Of a stretch of 64,000 nucleotides of DNA, positions 34,488-46,200 are shown one piece after another. Within the stretch, counting starts at the first letter, position 1; each line of letters opens with the position of its first letter. The stretch is from Xiphias gladius. Lineage: Eukaryota > Chordata > Actinopteri > Istiophoriformes > Xiphiidae. The notes under the pieces were generated by a model that saw only the letters and a program-made list of their open reading frames with translations, was not told the origin of the DNA and made no database searches. The position numbers and the translations under genes are program-made. The stretch spans positions 32,655,501-32,719,500 of the forward strand of contig NC_053400.1 in assembly GCF_016859285.1 (NCBI RefSeq). The letters are read 5' to 3'.

Positions 34488-36386
34488 ATGAAGACGCTGT
34501 TGACTCTCGTACTTCTGACTCTGATCTGCCTCCTGCAGCACACCTCTGCCAGTCAGTGACTCTGCTTGGTTCCTCTGAGAGCTTTCAGCCAGTCTGTGGT
34601 CTGGGCTGCGCTAAGGAGGCGAGGTAGTAAACGTGTTTTTTATGTGTTCACAGATTCGAGAGCATCGTCTTTGATGCTGTCTGGAGGATGCTGTACAAGA
34701 TACAACACAATATTCATTCCTAAGGCAAAGGTGAAGCACGTGGTGATGAACTCAAGCTGTACAACCAAAGCAATTGTGTAAGTACACACAGGAAGTGTTA
34801 TTGAACAGAACAAGTGTTGTTACTGCAGTTCCTTTACTTAAGTAGAGAGGTGTAAAAAAAAAAATACCCCTCTGCAAGTAAAAGCTTTAATCAAAAATGT
34901 TAGCATAGTAATGGCAGCTAAATGTCCTCAACAGTACAGTACAGTAACAGTATAACGTTTAGCAGTATATAAGTATCAGATAAATCTAGGAAATGGAAGA
35001 ACTCAAGCAGAGTGCTGGACCGTCAAAATGCACAAGAGCGCTCAGGGCTCCAAAAAACTTGATTTCTTAAGTACTTCTCTGTAATATTGAATATTTACAA
35101 CTGAATAAGCAACAAATTTAACATCCGTAAAAGCAGTGAGAAAAGCACAGACAAAAAAACAGAAATTTCAATAAGTAATGCTGTACTCCGTTACAAGTAA
35201 AACTCCTGCATTCAATATTTTACTTGAGTAGAAGAAAAAGATAAATTAATTGTAATAATCCATCATATTTTAGGCACGATCATATCTTTCGTCTGGAAAA
35301 CATTAATCTAAAAACTAACTGGTAACTGTAGCAGTCAAATAATGTAGTGGAGTAAAAAGCACAATATTTTCCTCCTAATTGGAGCTGACGTAATTCTTAA
35401 GCATTGAACCTGAGTAAATGAAATTAGTTACTTTCCTCCTGCTGCTGTGCGTTAGTATTTTCTGCATTCAAGTTTAGATGCAAATTCGTGTGTGGTAGTT
35501 TGCAGACTCTCTGCAGGGGGGAGCTGTTCAGTCACTGTGCAACAGACCTGCAGCCCTGAAACCGAGTGATGATTGGCTGGGGCCGGTTTCAGGTGGTGGA
35601 AAGAAACTCGGGGCACTCACTCTGTTGTGTTCTGCCATGTGATACTACTGCTACACTACATTATCTGGCATCTAAAGTAACGGGTTACTCTGCAGATTGT
35701 GATTTTTACAAACAAAACATACGACTAGTTAACAAAATATGATGCATTGTTACAGATTTAACTACTCAGTATTATGTGAAATAGTTCAAATGAGCTCCAC
35801 CTCCACCAGCTACAACATTAAAATGTTTCTTACATGTTTATGCATCAGTTAAAGAAGAGAATAGAATCCATCCTTTTAATAAATGAATAATGTGATAATA
35901 TAATATACATGACATGGGCCATATTGCTGCATAGTGAGTCCTTTTGATAATTTTAACCTGCATTAACTGATTGTTTTGGCCACTTAGAGGCAGCTGAAAC
36001 AAGCTGTAAACACTATATTCACTTGTTACCACCTGTCAAAATGATATGACTAACATGTTAGTAAACAGTCGCATATTTACGCGTGCGGCAGATACAGCGC
36101 GACATTCATTTATCAGTCGTATTTGTATCCACCTGTAGAATCCAAGTCCAGTGCTCCTTCTCTTTGAGCTCTGGTTTGGTCTCCACCAGCTCCTGAGGGA
36201 AATTGGTTCTTTAGCTGCTAAATGCTCCACTACGTGCTTCTAACACTGGACAATATGTGTTGTGTTTTTTTTTTTTTTTCTTACAGAGTCATTACAGTGT
36301 CTGATAAGAAGTTTTGCATTGATCCCACCTTGACCTGGGCGAAGAAATTGTTGTCACAATCTGAAAATTTAACTATAATTATATAA
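34488..36386 (+). CDS. CC chemokine (three exons, 95 aa, secreted)
   Basis: Exons 34,488-34,551, 34,654-34,777 and 36,287-36,386 join in phase 1 then phase 2, the standard CC chemokine arrangement, giving 288 nt. Residues 1-21 are a signal peptide (MKTLLTLVLLTLICLL core, ending HTSA). The mature part has the adjacent pair C34-C35 in SGGCCTRYN, then C57 in NSSC and C73 in KKFCIDPT, the four-cysteine pattern. WAKKLL (80-85) starts the C-terminal helix. Sequons occur at N54 and N90. The protein should be a leukocyte attractant acting through a CC receptor (family knowledge); I cannot name the orthologue. The C-terminus ends abruptly in TIII, and a Tc1-like remnant lies about 20 nt after the stop. 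The duplicated last exon downstream has a longer tail. The promoter has a TATA box and a STAT-like palindrome. Confidence 0.9.
34815..35400 (+). mobile_element. MITE copy (CAGTGGTGG/AAGTA family) in chemokine intron 2
   Basis: Contains the repeated AAGTA steps, CCGTTACAAGTAAAACTCCTG, the AATGTAGTGGAGTAAAAAGCAC block and TTTTCCTCCTAATTGGAGC, collinear with the other family copies. Neither terminus is intact. Confidence 0.6.
35945..36232 (-). repeat. Interspersed repeat (GGAGCATTTAGCAGCT family), reverse copy in chemokine intron 2
   Basis: Read on the minus strand it gives GTGGAGCATTTAGCAGCTAA, CCCTCAGGAGCTGGTGGAG, AAATATGCGACTGTTTACTAAC and GTGGCCAAAACAATCAGTTAA, a fish repeat order. A forward copy sits at the equivalent place in duplication copy B (39,490-39,690); another reverse copy lies at 48,465-48,640. 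Confidence 0.75.
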
Positions 36387-36404
36387 ATAATATAATTTTC
36401 AAAG

Positions 36405-37135
36405 CATTCAGAGAGAGTCCGGGCTTTGACTGGGCCACTCGAGGACAGTCAGAGACTTGTCCTTGTCCTTGGCTGTGGGCTTCAGGTCATTGTCCTGCCG
36501 AAAAGCGAAGCCTCGCCCCAGCGTCTCAGGTCGCCTGCACTCTGGAGCAGGTTTTCTTCAAGCACCGCTCTGTATTTGGCTGCATTCGTCCTTCCCTCAG
36601 TTCGGACCAGTCTCCCCGTCCCTGCCGCTGAGAACCCCCCCACCCCCCCACAGCATGATGCTGCCTGTTTGGCAAACAGCAGGCTGTCATATACCTCTTA
36701 CTCAGAGTGGCTTCTGTCCAGCTGCTCCACCATAAAGACCTGACTGATGGAGAGCCGCTGAGTCGGTCGTCCCTCCGGCAGGACCTTATATACACAGGCG
36801 TGTGTCTTTCTAAACTACAGGTGGACTCCAATCAAGTTCTGGACAAACCTCTCAAGAATGATTAAAGCAAACAGGATTGAACCTAACCACAGTTTGGAGC
36901 CACAGTAAATGGTCTGAATACTTTAGTAAATGAGAGATTCAAGTTTTTGATTTTAAATAAATTTGCAAAAATGTTATATTTTTGTGTGTCATTTTGGTTT
37001 ATTGGGGGTTGATTAATGGGTAAAAATGTTTGCAAAAAGTGAAGGGGTCTCTTAATATACAGTGATTGGTCTCAATACTTGCTGAAACACATGAGCGCAC
37101 AGTGAAAACTGGACATAATCTACACCAATAAAGTA
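36405..37135 (-). mobile_element. Tc1-like transposon remnant, reverse
   Basis: GGGCTTTGACTGGGCCACTC, CCCCACAGCATGATGCTGCC and GTGGACTCCAATCAAGTTCTG are, in reverse, stretches of a fish Tc1-like transposase gene and its flank. The 3' part has TGGTCTGAATACTTTAGTAA and AATAAATTTGCAAAAATG, typical of this family. Frames are broken and most of the N-terminal half is missing. AATAAA at 36,956-36,961 and 37,127-37,132 could serve the chemokine transcript. Confidence 0.8.
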
Positions 37136-38189
37136 ATTTAATGTTTCCTATCCTGGGCTTTTTGGACAAAGCCTTTGTGCATTATTTTACTGTAACATAT
37201 TACACAGTAACCTCTACATTTGATGCAGCGCTTCAGAACAATCAGATTACAGATTTAAACATAGCACACGGGCTTCTTGGAATTGTATTTCACACGTACG
37301 AGACCAAAACTGCAAGGTGTCGCACTGCTTCGGCCCCACGGTGGTGAAGGGCTGCTACGAGCTTTACAAACCACCAGGCGTCACTGTGTCGCCTGCTTTA
37401 GGCCCAATTTTTTCCCAATAACTTAACATAAACATACATGTTAATGCAACTTAACATTTTCTCTGTTCGAAGAGTCAGTTCTTCAACTGACATGAGGAAC
37501 TTAAAAACTGCTGAAGCCATTTTGAGTCAATATGAACAAAACCGTGTGAGGCTGTGAGTCCCGGGGACTTTGGGAAACTGTAAGTGTGCATGAGTAGGAA
37601 ATAAATTCAATACTTACCTTCATCACGGCTGGAAACGACCATGACTTAACTGAATATGTGCGAAAGACACAAAGCAAGTTTACATCATGAATGTTTTCGA
37701 GTACAAAACCAGGAGAGTTTTAACTGCTGGGGCGTCTGCCTGTGGGCCGCTTCGGTTTCTTTGAAAACTTCATCGGATGAGTTGTTGAAATCTCAGCAGC
37801 ACATTTATTCGGCTCATCATTTCAAGTCAGGAGACCTCGACTTAGCACAACTCATGTTCAAATTCTTAAGTGGACTGAAAATAAAAACTAGACCTTCTAG
37901 GGTGAATCAACTTGAAATTAACGTTAACGTTTGGGATCGTCCTTTCTTCATCTCCAGCATGAACAAAATCCTTTTGACCCCTTGCCACCAGCTACGACTC
38001 CGACTTTACATTTTTTCTCTTAAGCTCTCTATGTCTTACTTCGTGCACATGCATCCTCGTGACTCTCATTCTCAAAGGCTTTTCCTTGATCTGCTGCGGC
38101 TTATTTGTACATAACTTCGGAGAAAAGCGTCTGCTAAATGAATAAATGTACCTCAACTTCATCAAAACAAATCAATGAAACGGAAAGTT
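37136..38189. other. No supported gene; one unexplained 152-residue open frame
   Basis: The + frame at 37,656-38,114 has no recognisable domain, signal peptide or family resemblance. The sequence just after it, AGCGTCTGCTAAATGAATAAATG near 38,125, is a common fish repeat 3' tail, so the frame probably belongs to a repeat or is chance. Confidence 0.45.
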
Positions 38190-39489
38190 AATTTAACAAA
38201 CTGTAACTGGGTACTTCATGGAAAATTTATTATCTCTTATCCGCAACTTCTTCAGAGTCTGTGTCTCACACTACGTTGAGGGCTTATTAAAATAATCAGC
38301 AGAATCACAAACGGAAACAGACGAGGAAGTGAAAAAGACACCAGCCAAGACTCCCACTCCGCCCATCCCCTCACTTTCTTCCCACTGAACTCAACCGGTG
38401 AACTGCTAGCACCACCGCTAACGATAGTAGCACCGGCAGTTTTATCTGATCCGGCTGCAACCACTTTTATTCCTGCTCACTGGAGGCGGTCCGGCCACTG
38501 GCTCTGGCCCTAGACTCTTTGACTGCCTCCTCATTAAGCCATCTACATCCACACTGGCAGACTGGATGGAGGGGAACAGAGAGAAAAATATGCCTTTATA
38601 AATTTAACTGGCTTAATTCGGACGGGGGGTACTCTCAGTGTTGTTAACGATGCTGGTTCCTCGTGCCTTCTTATAGGATCTCCAGATCTGGGTCTTTTAG
38701 TGGATTAGTGCTGCATTTGGCCATTTGTTTTAATTAGTAAAACTGTTGCGGGACTCTAACTGGACACATGTCTCCTGCATGTATTTAACACGAATGTATC
38801 CGTACTTAATTTGGACTTGAGCGGCTATTAGGCCCAGGATACACCTGTTAGTCAACCAACCATGCATGGGTTAAGTTTCTGTGTTTAACTTTCAATATGA
38901 GAATTTCGGTCTCTGACATCCTGAAAGAAAAACTCGAGATTAAACAGCATTCAGGCCTAAAAACTTGAGCTTCTCTGAGCCTCTGCAATAATATTGTGAA
39001 ACCTAACATTCCCCTACACTGACCACATAACACTGGTCATCGTTCATCTCTCCTGGTAAACAAAGCTGATTCTCTATTTGGATTTTGGATGTTTTAATGG
39101 AAAGCGAGTTGAGGGCTGAGTGTAAAACATGTCCAAGTGAACAAGCGTTCTCCAGCACACTCGGGTGAAGCGATGAGTTCTGCCAGTGCAAACTAAAAGG
39201 CTTTACGATCGTCCAATCAATCTCCGGATTTGTATGAGCCGATAAAAATGCCTCTGGCAAAGATGCATCAAGAGAATATACAGTTCTGCAGCAAAGACAG
39301 ATTTTTTTTTCACCCATTAACAAACAGTGAATTATACCAAAGTGTGTGGTCCCGGCTTAAAATCCCATCCTGATGGGTGCAGTTGATGTCATGAGAATGT
39401 AACCTAAAAAGAGAAGCTGCCGTGAAACCCCCCCATTCTATTCTGTGTAGAGCTTTTTGCAGAACTTTCTTACGTCATTAACTACCACT

Positions 39490-39690
39490 ACCTGCTCAGC
39501 AGCAAACAGCGGACAGGCACAGTGAGAGACCAGCTGATCAACACAGTGGAGCATTTAGCAGCTGAGGAGCCAGATGTTCCCCTCAGGAGCTGGTGGAGAC
39601 CAAAACCAGAGCTAAAAGGGGATTCATCAGGTTGGACACAAACATGAGTCCAAACGATTGCTTTGCATCAGTAACACTGTGTTTGTGTTC
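39490..39690 (+). repeat. Interspersed repeat (GGAGCATTTAGCAGCT family), forward copy
   Basis: AGAGACCAGCTGATCAACACAG, GTGGAGCATTTAGCAGCTGA and CCCTCAGGAGCTGGTGGAGA mirror the reverse copy at 35,945-36,232. It lies where exons 1-2 of duplication copy B should be. Confidence 0.75.
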
Positions 39691-39740
39691 TCGTCCTTCT
39701 AACACTGGACAATATGTGTTGTGTGTTTTTTTTCTCACAG

Positions 39741-39876
39741 AGTCATAACAGTGTGTAATAAGACGCATTGCATTGATCCCACCTTGACCTGGGCGAAGAA
39801 ATTGTTGTCAAAATTTGAGAATTCAACTGCTAACACTCAATCACCACCTTCACTCGTCAATCTCCTGAAGTGTTAG
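39741..39876 (+). CDS. Orphan CC chemokine last exon (44 codons plus stop), alternative exon or paralogue relic
   Basis: TCTCACAG precedes an exon in the same phase as exon 3 at 36,287. It reads VITVCNKTHCIDPTLTWAKKLL and then a longer tail ending VNLLKC and TAG at 39,874. Compared with copy A over 29 codons, 14 consecutive codons from TGC to TCA are identical in nucleotides, while seven other codons change the residue and two are silent. It adds cysteines at positions equivalent to 68 and 107 and sequons at 69 and 90. If spliced from exon 2 (donor 34,777), it would make a 107-aa isoform. No own promoter, signal-peptide exon or exon 2 was found nearby, so a relic of a deleted paralogue is equally possible. 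Confidence 0.6.
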
Positions 39877-40016
39877 AGGAGTAAAATTCATGTGAGAATA
39901 CTGTTCCTTTGTGTTGAACTGATAACTAATGATGGTTACACGGAAATGTCTGCCTTGCACTGACTGTGACCTTTGAGAGTTTCCTTTTGGATTCTTTTTG
40001 GTTTCTTTTCAGTTAA

Positions 40017-40022
40017 AATAAA
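40017..40022 (+). terminator. Polyadenylation signal downstream of the orphan chemokine exon
   Basis: AATAAA, 141 nt after the TAG of the orphan exon and well placed for a terminal exon. Confidence 0.5.
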
Positions 40023-40733
40023 CTGTAGACTGGAAAATAACAAGTAGCACTACTCTGCACTACTCCGTTCATATGAAGTAATATTTAAGCACCCAGGCAT
40101 GTACGTGAGACAGTCGTGCTCTAATTTAACATTTTCAGCGATTGCAGGATGGCGTGTGAGATGTACGGTAGGTTTGATATCCCTACATGAGGTACTGGCC
40201 CCCCTCCTGAACAAACGCTTTATTTTTGTACTTGGTGCTCTGCTCTGTTTTCTTTGGAGGCCGCGAGCCGAGAGCCCAGCTCCTTTTCGGGCGAGACAGC
40301 GAGCGACCTTCAGCTGTCACACAGGCAGAGGGCTGTTTAATATTTACACACCGGCTGAATCTGCACTGTACAGTTCAAAAGGGAAACGAGCGATACAGAT
40401 TCTGTGTCTTGTTTTTTATGGAAATACCTGTGCAAATTATAAATAACCGAATTATTAAATTCATTATAATAATAATTAATAATTACATAAATGTGGACGT
40501 AAGTGAACATCTGTGTTGAAGTAAAACCTGTGATTATCAAGAAGAATACACCCCAACAGCTGCAGGTTTTACCATTGAAGCATCGGTGACTAATTGTTCT
40601 CAGATTCGGTTTTGAGCTTTCAACAGTTAAGGTTGAGTTAAGTGAATGTTTGACTGTAAAGCTGCATCAATTGATTTTTGACATTTATTGCTGTTTGTGA
40701 TTTTCTGGCGTTTACATGCTGTCGTGATGTCCA

Positions 40734-40760
40734 GTGTGTGTGTGTGTGTGTGTGTGTGTG
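40734..40760 (+). repeat. (GT)n microsatellite
   Basis: About 13 GT units. Confidence 0.95.
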
Positions 40761-41571
40761 TCTAAGTTACAAAACCTGAGCTGAACGCATGTAAAAATGC
40801 TCCCAGCAAGTCAAAAGGCCTCGTTTGCGATGTCACCTCTACTTCCCCCTCGAAAGTGCAGCCCTGTCTTCCAGAAATTACATTTACCGTGAAAAGTTTG
40901 ATAATGCTCTGGTAACGTCGGGTGGACGTTGTACCGCAAGATCAGATCTACTGGCAGAAAACGAAGACGTTGTTCCTGACGTGTTCATCAGCTGTGCGTC
41001 AAGTGTAATGCAGTGTAACATCTGATGACGACAAACAACAAACTTAGCTCAAGTGACGCCAAAGTGCGGAGTTAACGTTCAGCATTTAGAAGCTGCTGGT
41101 TGATCTGGTGCCGATTCGGGTCTTGTTCACTCATCATCTAACGTCGGCTGGTCGTCTTCTGAACAGAGAGAGACAGTCGGCGATGTTTGTGCTGAAGTGT
41201 CCCCCCGTGAGGACAGCAGGCAGCGCGGGTCGGAGGAAAGAAGAGGCCGCAGAGGACGACAACAAGTGACTTCATTGTTTCCACTGAGTGGAAGTGATCG
41301 TGCCGGCGACGCTGTCTGAGCAGGTTACGAAGCGATAGAAAGAGGCTTTTCAGAACACTCCATCTGTGTCTTGAAACGCCGTCGATGTCGACAGATGTCG
41401 GCGTGAGGAGAGGGCAGTTGGTTTCAAACGTGCCAAAAGACACAAACAGTGAAATAACTCTGCATTAAAGCTCCTGAAACAGTCAGCTGCAATATTCGTT
41501 CTGGGGTGGGGGGATTAGTATATTTTCAACCGGGCTAATCATTATACTTTATACATTTTTTTCTATATAAG

Positions 41572-42128
41572 CAGAAGAAGTGTTCAGATCCCATACATGA
41601 GCAAAACAACGCAAAAATACTCCATTACAAGTTAAAGCAGCATTTTTCTTTTGTAGCTGCTCAAGGTGGAGTTACTTTATCTACAGTACTTCACATACTT
41701 TAGTCCAGTGGTTACCCAACCTAGGGTTCTGGCCCCTGCACAGGGTCACCAGATAAATCTGACATTTTTACCTCTTTGAGCCTCAAACTGTTATTTGAAT
41801 GAAACCATGTGAGAAGTACAGAAGGGGAAATTTCCTTTGGTGGAACTGATAGAAACTAATGACAACGGAAATATGACGAAGGCTGGACGCTGCTTTTTTA
41901 ATTTGAATCTTAAATCTAATCGTAGTTTTTTTTCATGTAAAATATGTCACCTGAAAAGTAACTAGTCACAACAGCTGTTACGTAAATGTAGTGGAGTAAA
42001 AAAGTACAATATTTCCCCCTGAACTTCAGTGGAGTAGAGGTATATAAAGTAAATGGAGATACCCAGGTGAAGTAAAAGTACCTCGTAATTGTAGTCGGGT
42101 GAACGTCATCGGTTATTTTCCACCACTG
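41572..42128 (+). mobile_element. MITE copy (CAGTGGTGG/AAGTA family)
   Basis: From GCAGAAGAAGTGTTCAGATCC to GGTTATTTTCCACCACTGAG, with GTAGTGGAGTAAAAAAGTACAA inside. The right end keeps the CCACCACTG terminus; the left end is decayed. Confidence 0.7.
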
Positions 42129-43256
42129 AGCACAACTTTCGTGCAGAGTGAACACAGCATTCATCTTCTCAGGCAGATAGAAACAAAAGCACAAGAGCGA
42201 AAGAGTTCATTTTATTTTGAAAATGGCTGTAGGTTTAACAAACAGTGGGACAAGAGGAGACGTCTGAGCGGAGGACGAGATTAATCTAGACATTAAAGAG
42301 CACGCGTCCGAGACTCTGCTGATGTCCATCTCTCCACAGCATATCGTACGGAATCACTCGCTATTTACTACGTAACGCGTCTACATTTACCCTCCGCCCG
42401 CAAAAATCCCACAACGGCAGTGAAATATTAACGCAAACACCATTAAATTAATCAATGCACTGATCACTATTGAGTGTCTGTTATATGGGGAGCACTGAAC
42501 GAGTGAACAAGGAAGGGATTTCAGACGCGACCTAAGTCTTTAAATTACTTTCTGTCCTTCCAGGCCAGCAATGTCATCTAGTCATCTGGTTTCCATTATG
42601 TTTTCCTACAAAACTTATTTTGCTGTTGCAAATTAGTTGTATATAAATGTAATTTCTAGGAGACAGGGTCGTCCCCGCTAACACAAGTTAACATCTACTG
42701 GGAATCAGTTCTAACGTTAGCAAGCTAGGCTAACGGACCTCTTAAATCGCAACGTTATGTGAACATGTCGGAGAAGCCTTGTATCGGAGTCCGTGGGCTA
42801 TACAGCATGACCTCCCCCTCCCAGCGGCGGCGTCTCCCTACCGGCGCTGGGAAACACTCGTATCGTCCAAAAAACTGCTCTGTCCTCTTCTGTAAACGTG
42901 TGCACAACAGTTGCAGTAAGATTGTAGTTTACACTTCCTTACACAAAAAGTGAGGAGAATTCAAACTTCAGTTCAGCCAGTTTGTTAAAGGGTTAGAGCA
43001 TAGCGCTGCATACAACGAATGTGCTGATATGTGAGAAGCTTCGCGTGACCGGATAAGCAGGTCGTTTGTTGGGACCTCGATGTAACAAAGCATGAATCCA
43101 GAACATGAAGAGACTTGAACTTAGAGGCTAATACACTGTCCAAACTATAACAGTCCTTTGGAGTCTAAAAGTACCGATACAGGACAGAGTACGCAGTCGA
43201 GTGTCACCATTTTTAATATAGTACTGGATAAATGTGTCTGCTAACTCCCCGGCCCA
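42129..43256. other. Intergenic DNA and probable kcng4 3' UTR, no separate gene seen
   Basis: The part next to 43,257 should be 3' UTR of kcng4 (minus strand). A TTTATT (AATAAA on the minus strand) occurs near 42,213, but the true end is unknown. A short + frame at 42,759-42,953 has no family match and lies in repeat-like sequence. Confidence 0.45.
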
Positions 43257-46200
43257 TCAGAAAGCTGTAGATGGAAGTGTGGATTGATGACTCTTGCTCC
43301 GCATCAGCTCGTCATTATCTTCCTTGGACACGGACGTGAGCTTATCTGGTGAAAAATCGACCTTGGACCAACTCGCCTCCGACTCTGCGGCCATTTCCTC
43401 ATCTCTCTCCTCCTTCCACAGCTGCTCATACTCCTGTTTAAGCTCTTGATAGGAGCGGGAGAAGGTGTGGAAGATGGAGGTGGCGGGAAACGCCATGATC
43501 AGGATGCCACTCAGGATGCTGGTCAGTGCCACTATCTGTCCGGGGATGCTGCGCGGCACCATGTCGCCGTAGCCCACCGTGGTCATAGAGATGATGGCCC
43601 ACCAGTAAGAGGCTGGGATGCTGCTGAAGCTGTGGTGGGGGTGCGTGGCGGCAAACGGCGCCAGTTCGCTCTCCGCGAGATGGACCAGAGGCGAGAAGAG
43701 GGTCACGGCCACGCAGACGAACAGCAGCAGCAGGCCGAACTCCCTCATGCTGCGCTGCATTGTCAGTCCTAACGTCTGCAGGCCCAGAGAGTGGCGAGCC
43801 AGCCGCATCACGTACAGGATCCGCAGAGCCCGCAGCAGGCGCAGGATCAGACTCAGTTTGTCCAGGTAGCCTCTGCCGGCGCCCATGATGACCTCCTCCT
43901 GTGACTGATCTCTGACGTCGACGACCAGGGACACGTAGTAGGGCAGGATGGCGATGGCATCGATGATGTTGAGGGGGCCGCGAGCGAAGGCGAGCTTGCT
44001 CTGAGCGTTGACGAATCGCAGCACAAACTCCAACGTGAACCAGGCCACGCAGATGGACTCCACCACAAACATGCTGTGACACCTCTGGGAGCACTCGCCC
44101 TGCAGACACGGAAACACACAGCGATGAAAAGACGCCGAGCAGCTAAAGGGTCAAAGATCAGTGACCTAGAACTACTCAACCGTGGCTCTGAGCTAAAATT
44201 TAGGTACCGCTCTCTGATTAAGGCACCATTTACAAAGGCTTTATAAGCTGTAATCAATGGTTTTATAAATGGTTAATAAATCGCTTACTAAGGCTTCACG
44301 CATCGGTGATAAGCCATCAACAACAAGAACCAACGTGACACTTTGTTAGCGCTTGAATTCATTAGAGAGACCATATTGGAGTCATCTAGTCTGCAATTGT
44401 AAATGTTAGTAAGTCATTAACAAAAGGGAACCTTGTTTCTCACTTTCTCGTATGTCATCTTCTATGCAGTTATAAATCAAAAAGGGTAATGGGTTTCTCA
44501 GTTTGTAATAAGCCATCAGCAAAAGCCAGTCAGTCATCTATAAATATTAATAAATCATTAATAAAGGTTTTCTACAAGAATCCATCAAGTCTGTAGTTGT
44601 AAATGTTAATAAGCAGTTTCTCAATGGATTTTAGTCCAGATGTCCTGCAGCTGTTTTCCAGAAGATAAATGGTCAAACAGTCCAACTCCGATGAATTAAA
44701 GAACTCAAACGACAAAAGTTGTCTCTTGCCGTTTGTTCTAAATGTCATGACACCGTAAAAATAAAAATAAAAATAAAAATAAGAATAAAAACAATAATAA
44801 TATTTTTTTTTAAATCTGAAAACAAGCCACTCTCAGCATCATATTGCATATGCTGTTACATCTGCCCAGGTTTTCATGTGGTTTTTATGCATCTGTGCGA
44901 AGTGAGCCATTGAAGAAAAACGTTTTTAATAAAACTACACAGCAATTAAATAGATTTTGGTTTAAATATGAAAGCTAATAAAGCTTTTCTTTGGCACTTA
45001 ATGTTAAAAAAAGTGTGCTGTAACGTGGATAATCAGTCCTTGAAGTAGAAAAAATCCATTTCCATTTCAGTGTGACTTTGAAAGCTGAATGATGGCAGAG
45101 AAAAAGAAAAACAAGACCTTCTAAAGAGCAATCATCCCAAATACTACGGTGACCAGAAGAAAAGGCTAAAATTACAGCTCTTTAAAACTCCAAACACTGA
45201 GGTCCTTAATGTCTGCTGACAAGAAACGGCTGGAGGGCAGGTTTTATTAGGCATTAAAATCAATATTTTTAATCTAGAGTTCTGCACACTGTGTTACCAG
45301 AGAAAATACAACTCCTGGAAAAAACTGAATTATTTGTGAAGGTGTTAATATTCAGGGAGTAGGGGTGGACTTGGTCTGAGCTTTCTGCTGGCAGACATGT
45401 TCACAGCTCTCTTAATAATTTCAAAAATGTACTGTTTCCGTCACAGCTTCAGGGCCGATGTCCGTCTCAACATCCAGTCAGCTGAAGAGAAACTGGCACC
45501 CGTCGAACGAAATAACAAAGTTCAAGTACTCAGCTGCACTATGCAATATTGTAGTCGGCTTGCTGACACTTTTTGGAAAGATATTATACTCTCACGTCAA
45601 TATGGACCGATCGCTAAACCGCGTTCCCCAAACAGAGATTGATCTTAGCTCAGCATTAGCTACTAACTACCGTAGGTACAACAGGCCTGTCAGAGGTCTC
45701 GTCTTTTTCAGCTCTTGCCCAACACCGCAAATACGAGATCAAAAAAGTAAAGAAAGGACCAAACAGTATGTTTGTTCTAACCTAAACGGCAAACTTCAGC
45801 ACGGCTAACTTGCTAACTTCAGCAATAACCTAGCACCTAGCGTTATCTTACCATTAGCTAACTAAATTAGTTGGTTATTTTGGTTTGGTGACTTTAGAAA
45901 TATCCCTGCTCAGGATCGACACATACAGTACATAACCTAGGAGAAGGTGTAACGTGGGTCCCAGAGGCTAAAAAGCGCTAGATCAGAGCTTAAGCTAACG
46001 TTTGCTGCCCTGTGATGCTCTGTGCAGAGAGGGCCGAACTGGAACCAGAACTTCCGGGTTCCGATCCAGAAGGAAGAAAACCTGACACGTGTGACTACGC
46101 TGATAACCAAAAGTCCAGAGCGAGCCACACGGCATACTCCTGGCACGTCATGGAAAAATGATCTAATATTGTTGTTTAATAAATATTTATGTTTTTTAGC

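Larger units (their letters stand above)
32360..36386 (+). repeat. Segmental duplication, copy A (contains the three-exon chemokine gene)
   Basis: Blocks in the same order and orientation recur in 38,190-39,876: ACTTCTTCAGAGTCTGTGTG through GCAGTTTTATCTGATCCGGC (32,505-32,710 versus 38,247-38,460); CTGACCACATAACACCGGTC through GGCAAAGATGCATCAAGAGA (33,740-33,980 versus 39,018-39,275); GAGCTTTTTGCAGAATTTTC (34,225); and the intron 2 end with exon 3. Copy A keeps the promoter, exons 1-2 and most of intron 2. Confidence 0.85.
38190..39876 (+). repeat. Segmental duplication, copy B (chemokine copy lacking promoter, exons 1 and 2)
   Basis: Collinear with copy A (see 32,360-36,386) but shortened. 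After the TCTTACGTCATTAAC segment near 39,468-39,482, the copy A sequence from promoter to most of intron 2 is absent and a forward copy of the GGAGCATTTAGCAGCT repeat takes its place. Homology resumes at TTCTAACACTGGACAATATG, leading into the last exon. Confidence 0.85.

Noticed and set aside
34488-36386. Naming the chemokine as ccl17, ccl22 or another specific gene
   Set aside because: The four-cysteine pattern supports the CC class, but fish chemokines evolve too fast to assign orthology by eye.
37656-38114. 152-residue open frame between the chemokine copies
   Set aside because: No recognisable domain, and it lies against a common fish repeat tail; not enough to call a gene.
43438-44257. 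Long open frames of other phases and strand over 43.4-44.3 kb
   Set aside because: Shadows of the kcng4 second coding exon in GC-rich coding DNA.
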